A stretch of 64,000 bases of DNA from Rugamonas aquatica (GTDB lineage: Bacteria > Pseudomonadota > Gammaproteobacteria > Burkholderiales > Burkholderiaceae_D), in assembly GCF_009380215.1 (NCBI RefSeq), contig NZ_WHUG01000004.1:434001-498000 (forward strand), read 5' to 3'. The notes beneath the pieces were generated by a model. That model saw nothing but the letters and a program-made list of their open reading frames with translations. It made no database searches and was not told the origin of the DNA. The position numbers were made by a program, and so were the translations under genes. Positions 62,119-64,000 of this stretch are shown in pieces. How positions within the stretch are numbered: the stretch's first letter is position 1; the number at the start of each line of letters is the position of its first letter.

Positions 62119-62263
62119 TCATTCTCCTTACGTGTACTAGCGTCGACCTGACACAACGGGCAGATGACAGGCTGCTTCCGCCCCATCTCGGACCTTCGAA
62201 TTTATTTTCCGAATTCGCTAAAGCAGACCGCATACATTTCAACTACATGCAAAGGTCAAATTG

Positions 62264-62725
62264 CTAACGACCGGTGGGAAGAATTCCAGTGCTATGATTT
62301 GATTGGAAGCTAGGATACATCTCATTAAACCTTGCCTTCAACGCCTGCACTTCTTGCATAAGCGCTTCATCATCCGGCCGAAACCAGTACAACATCTTGT
62401 CTACGATTAAAGGCGCTCTTTCCAGATGAGCAGAAATTAATTGATACACGCGGCGCTCCCCTAAGCCATCGACAGTTGCCTCATAGAACATTCGCACTGA
62501 ACTAGCATTTCCATAGACGAAGCCATGTTCTAAGATAACTTCCAAAAATACTGGAACAAGCTGTACTCGCTTAACGAGCCGCAATCCGGCACCTGGATTA
62601 ATTCTCATAACTCGCCAAACGAACTCAAACTTCTCATGCTCACTCTTCGTTCTGAGCACTGCGCACATCTCGTCCTCGCGCTTAGTGTCGCGAGGAAGCC
62701 CGGCATATTCTGTGGGGCTCGTCAT
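62264..62725 (-). CDS. Hypothetical protein of the AT-rich block
   Basis: 153 residues, soluble, helical and charged, with an aromatic-rich middle (RMFYEATVDGLGERRVYQLISAHLERAPLIVDKMLYWFRPDD). No family recognised. The ribosome site is weak. Lower GC than the core genes and flanked by spacers of 145 and 83 bases. It is probably accessory. Confidence 0.6.
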   Translation of the reverse strand: MTSPTEYAGLPRDTKREDEMCAVLRTKSEHEKFEFVWRVMRINPGAGLRLVKRVQLVPVFLEVILEHGFVYGNASSVRMFYEATVDGLGERRVYQLISAHLERAPLIVDKMLYWFRPDDEALMQEVQALKARFNEMYPSFQSNHSTGILPTGR

Positions 62726-62762
62726 TAGACAGTCTTTTCTTAAAAATTCTTAGTGGCTGAGC

Positions 62763-62780
62763 AGCCGCATTTGGCCGGCT
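62763..62780. repeat. Block hairpin copy 1
   Basis: AGCCG-CATTTGGC-CGGCT, a stem of five pairs. In gene orientation (minus) it reads AGCCGGCCAAATGCGGCT, containing CGGCCAAATGC, the weakest copy of the motif in the following spacers. Confidence 0.55.
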
Positions 62781-62808
62781 TCTGCCCAAAGACAAAATTG
62801 ATTAACGG

Positions 62809-63090
62809 TTAGGTGCTTGCTCGACTGTGTCTGAGAATTTTCGAAAGCACCGCAAACAATAAAAGATACTGTACAAAGAGTGTACCCGCAAAGCTCGGCG
62901 CGCTCGGAGAATGCGCGTTCTCACCGAACATAGCACTGGCCAAGTAGGGCAAGAAAACGAACGGTTGCACTAACCTCTGCAGCGTACCAAGTGGGCCATC
63001 AGCTCGGAATTCGGCGCTAAGCCAGCAAGTAAAACTGGCTGCAACCATGGCAAAAACTACGTTCATCAGAAAGACTTTTGCTTTCGACAT
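62809..63090 (-). CDS. Small hypothetical membrane protein
   Basis: 93 residues with hydrophobic stretches near 6-24, 42-55 and 70-86. No family recognised. AAGG lies ten bases before the ATG. Lower GC than core genes. Confidence 0.55.
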   Translation of the reverse strand: MSKAKVFLMNVVFAMVAASFTCWLSAEFRADGPLGTLQRLVQPFVFLPYLASAMFGENAHSPSAPSFAGTLFVQYLLLFAVLSKILRHSRAST

Positions 63091-63127
63091 ATCAAGTTTA
63101 CCTTGCTAATCGCAGTTCAACTGAAGG

Positions 63128-63142
63128 TCGGCTCCTGGCCGA
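63128..63142. repeat. Block hairpin copy 2
   Basis: TCGGC-TCCTG-GCCGA, perfect five-base stem and five-base loop, in the 62-base spacer. In gene orientation it reads TCGGCCAGGAGCCGA. Confidence 0.6.
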
Positions 63143-63152
63143 ACTGAGTCGA

Positions 63153-63455
63153 TTATACAAACCCACCTTTGAGATCCGAGGTCGGCGCGGCGAGTTCCTC
63201 GTTTAACCCACGGCGAATTTTTTGCAGAGCTACCTGCTCTTCATCAGCATTTTCAGGATGAAGTGCTCGCGCAATATGCCGAGCCGCATCCGCAAGTATC
63301 GTTCCCCAAGCCAATTCCTCGTCAACGCCCATCCCGTCCCTGTACATGCCGATCTTCAATGAGCAATGCAATTGCTTTTCAGCTACCCATACGCGCAGCA
63401 TTTCCACCGATGCCGCGTCCCTTTGTGCTGCAGTAGGTATTGGACGTTCGTTCAT
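63153..63455 (-). CDS. DUF5076-like protein
   Basis: 100 residues. EMLRVWVAEKQLHCSLKIGMYRDGMGVDEELAWGTILADAARHIARAL agrees with my memory of the DUF5076 family (small cytoplasmic proteins of unknown function). It lies in the AT-rich minus-strand block. Confidence 0.7.
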   Translation of the reverse strand: MNERPIPTAAQRDAASVEMLRVWVAEKQLHCSLKIGMYRDGMGVDEELAWGTILADAARHIARALHPENADEEQVALQKIRRGLNEELAAPTSDLKGGFV

Positions 63456-63480
63456 ACAAATCTATCGTCAAGTTTTAATG

Positions 63481-63495
63481 GCGGCTGTTGGCCAC
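63481..63495. repeat. Block hairpin copy 3
   Basis: GCGGC-TGTTG-GCCAC: five-base stem with one wobble pair and a five-base loop. In gene orientation GTGGCCAACAGCCGC. Confidence 0.6.
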
Positions 63496-63553
63496 TTACG
63501 GAAGCGGGTCTTTATCATCGTTCACGAGGCCACTAGCTAAAAAATCATATCAG

Positions 63554-63754
63554 TTACGAATTCTTGTGGCTCGTTATCTCAGCCAATAGCTCGGGCGGAA
63601 TTGACTGGCCATTTGAACTCAAATGCCGTGCCGTTTCATGCAATAAATTCATTCGTGTAATTTTCACTACGGCCCATGCAATGATTGCCGCAATCGGGAC
63701 GAGAAGAGCGATTATTGGAATCAATAGCGGCGACACATCGGTTAGAAAACTCAT
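63554..63754 (-). CDS. Small single-pass membrane protein
   Basis: 66 residues: one strong membrane helix (LLIPIIALLVPIAAIIAWAVV, ~10-30), then a short polar tail with a helical segment (IPPELLAEITSHK). Size and layout resemble small inner membrane regulatory proteins, but no family is assigned. Confidence 0.55.
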   Translation of the reverse strand: MSFLTDVSPLLIPIIALLVPIAAIIAWAVVKITRMNLLHETARHLSSNGQSIPPELLAEITSHKNS

Positions 63755-63807
63755 TTTTTTCTATTCGCAATAAATTTAACTTCAAAAAATCGGTATCGTG
63801 ATGAGTG

Positions 63808-63822
63808 ACGGCTTTTGGCCGT
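63808..63822. repeat. Block hairpin copy 4
   Basis: ACGGC-TTTTG-GCCGT, perfect five-base stem with five-base loop, 16 bases after the stop of the edge gene in its orientation (ACGGCCAAAAGCCGT). Confidence 0.65.
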
Positions 63823-63837
63823 TAGCGCCCGTGACCT

Positions 63838-64000
63838 CTAGCCCCAAAATTTCCACCATGGCCTATTGTTCGCCACTTGCCACATAGTCTTACCTGCTCC
63901 GGCTTCCGGCCTGCAAACGTCTGGCTCAAACCCGACCCAGACATATTCGAAAGAGTTAATTCCTGAGCCATCGGGGTCAAGGCTCAGGCCGTTGCTGTTG
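63838..64000 (-). CDS. C-terminal end of an unknown gene cut by the right edge
   Basis: On the minus strand an open frame of 53 codons enters from beyond 64000 and stops at TAG (63840-63838). It reads like real protein: DPDGSGINSFEYVWVGF, then FEPDVCRPEAGAGK and a Trp-rich end NNRPWWKFWG. The family cannot be named. It shares the lower GC and orientation of the block. Confidence 0.5.
   Translation of the reverse strand, partial: NSNGLSLDPDGSGINSFEYVWVGFEPDVCRPEAGAGKTMWQVANNRPWWKFWG

Noticed and set aside
62119..64000. Classical integron attC sites
   Set aside because: One RYYYAAC-like box (ACCTAAC near 62812) is present, but no matching GTTRRRY box or the usual imperfect long hairpin is found in any spacer.

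Overview
The window looks like chromosomal DNA of a GC-rich betaproteobacterium, most likely Burkholderiales/Oxalobacteraceae (the Massilia, Duganella and Janthinobacterium group). This is inferred from high GC, many LysR regulators, many TonB/porin-type outer membrane proteins, large hybrid sensor kinases and a GGDEF-EAL protein. There is no rRNA, CRISPR array, integrase or transposase. Two tRNA genes (Ala-GGC, Glu-UUC) lie at 8951-9127.

Layout. 1-1748: a membrane-anchored patatin-like phospholipase, cut by the left edge. 2011-8947: little-known membrane and secreted proteins, including a very large periplasmic Sel1/ankyrin-repeat protein. 9531-12917: a compact cluster of an alpha/beta hydrolase with a cysteine nucleophile, an acyl carrier protein, a ketosynthase, an outer membrane MipA-like protein and a small secreted protein; this is the best candidate for an undescribed lipid or polyketide pathway. 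12963-17116: a Fur-box-controlled iron module (PepSY protein, TonB receptor, AraC regulator). 17141-18026: a low-GC toxin-antitoxin-like pair (GNAT toxin with an unfamiliar partner). 18208-19119: a rhodanese. 19257-24871: a transporter behind a textbook sigma-54 promoter, a porin, and a DctB/DctD-type two-component system. 24906-25697: an ABC permease remnant and a low-GC hypothetical gene.

25698-33178: a MFS/carboxymuconolactone-decarboxylase-family/LysR set and an Lhr-type helicase. 33286-43121: a large signalling block. A hybrid kinase is followed by a stressosome operon, RsbR-RsbS-RsbT, then a protein fusing an RsbT/RsbW-like kinase domain to an RsbX/SpoIIE-like phosphatase domain, then two histidine kinases whose genes overlap it. 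Output therefore seems to be rewired to phosphorelay rather than to RsbU/sigma-B. 43232-46508: an FdhF/YdeP-type molybdenum oxidoreductase and a bestrophin channel. 46512-53366: metabolic enzymes with LysR/MocR regulators, a FecR-domain protein and a Fur repressor with its own Fur box. 53791-58141: an operon of porin, small PstS-like periplasmic protein and CACHE-GGDEF-EAL protein. 58128-62118: a Cys-rich SufR-like regulator coupled to an MFS pump, a VOC-like protein, small proteins and a CatB-type acetyltransferase.

62119-64000 is an AT-richer accessory block: five small genes, all on the minus strand. Four of its spacers carry the same short hairpin motif (in gene orientation, YGGCCANNAGC-like), and a fifth copy follows the low-GC hypothetical gene ending at 25658. 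Most start sites were chosen by Shine-Dalgarno placement, signal peptides and overlap with neighbours. All functional calls come from reading motifs, not from database searches.
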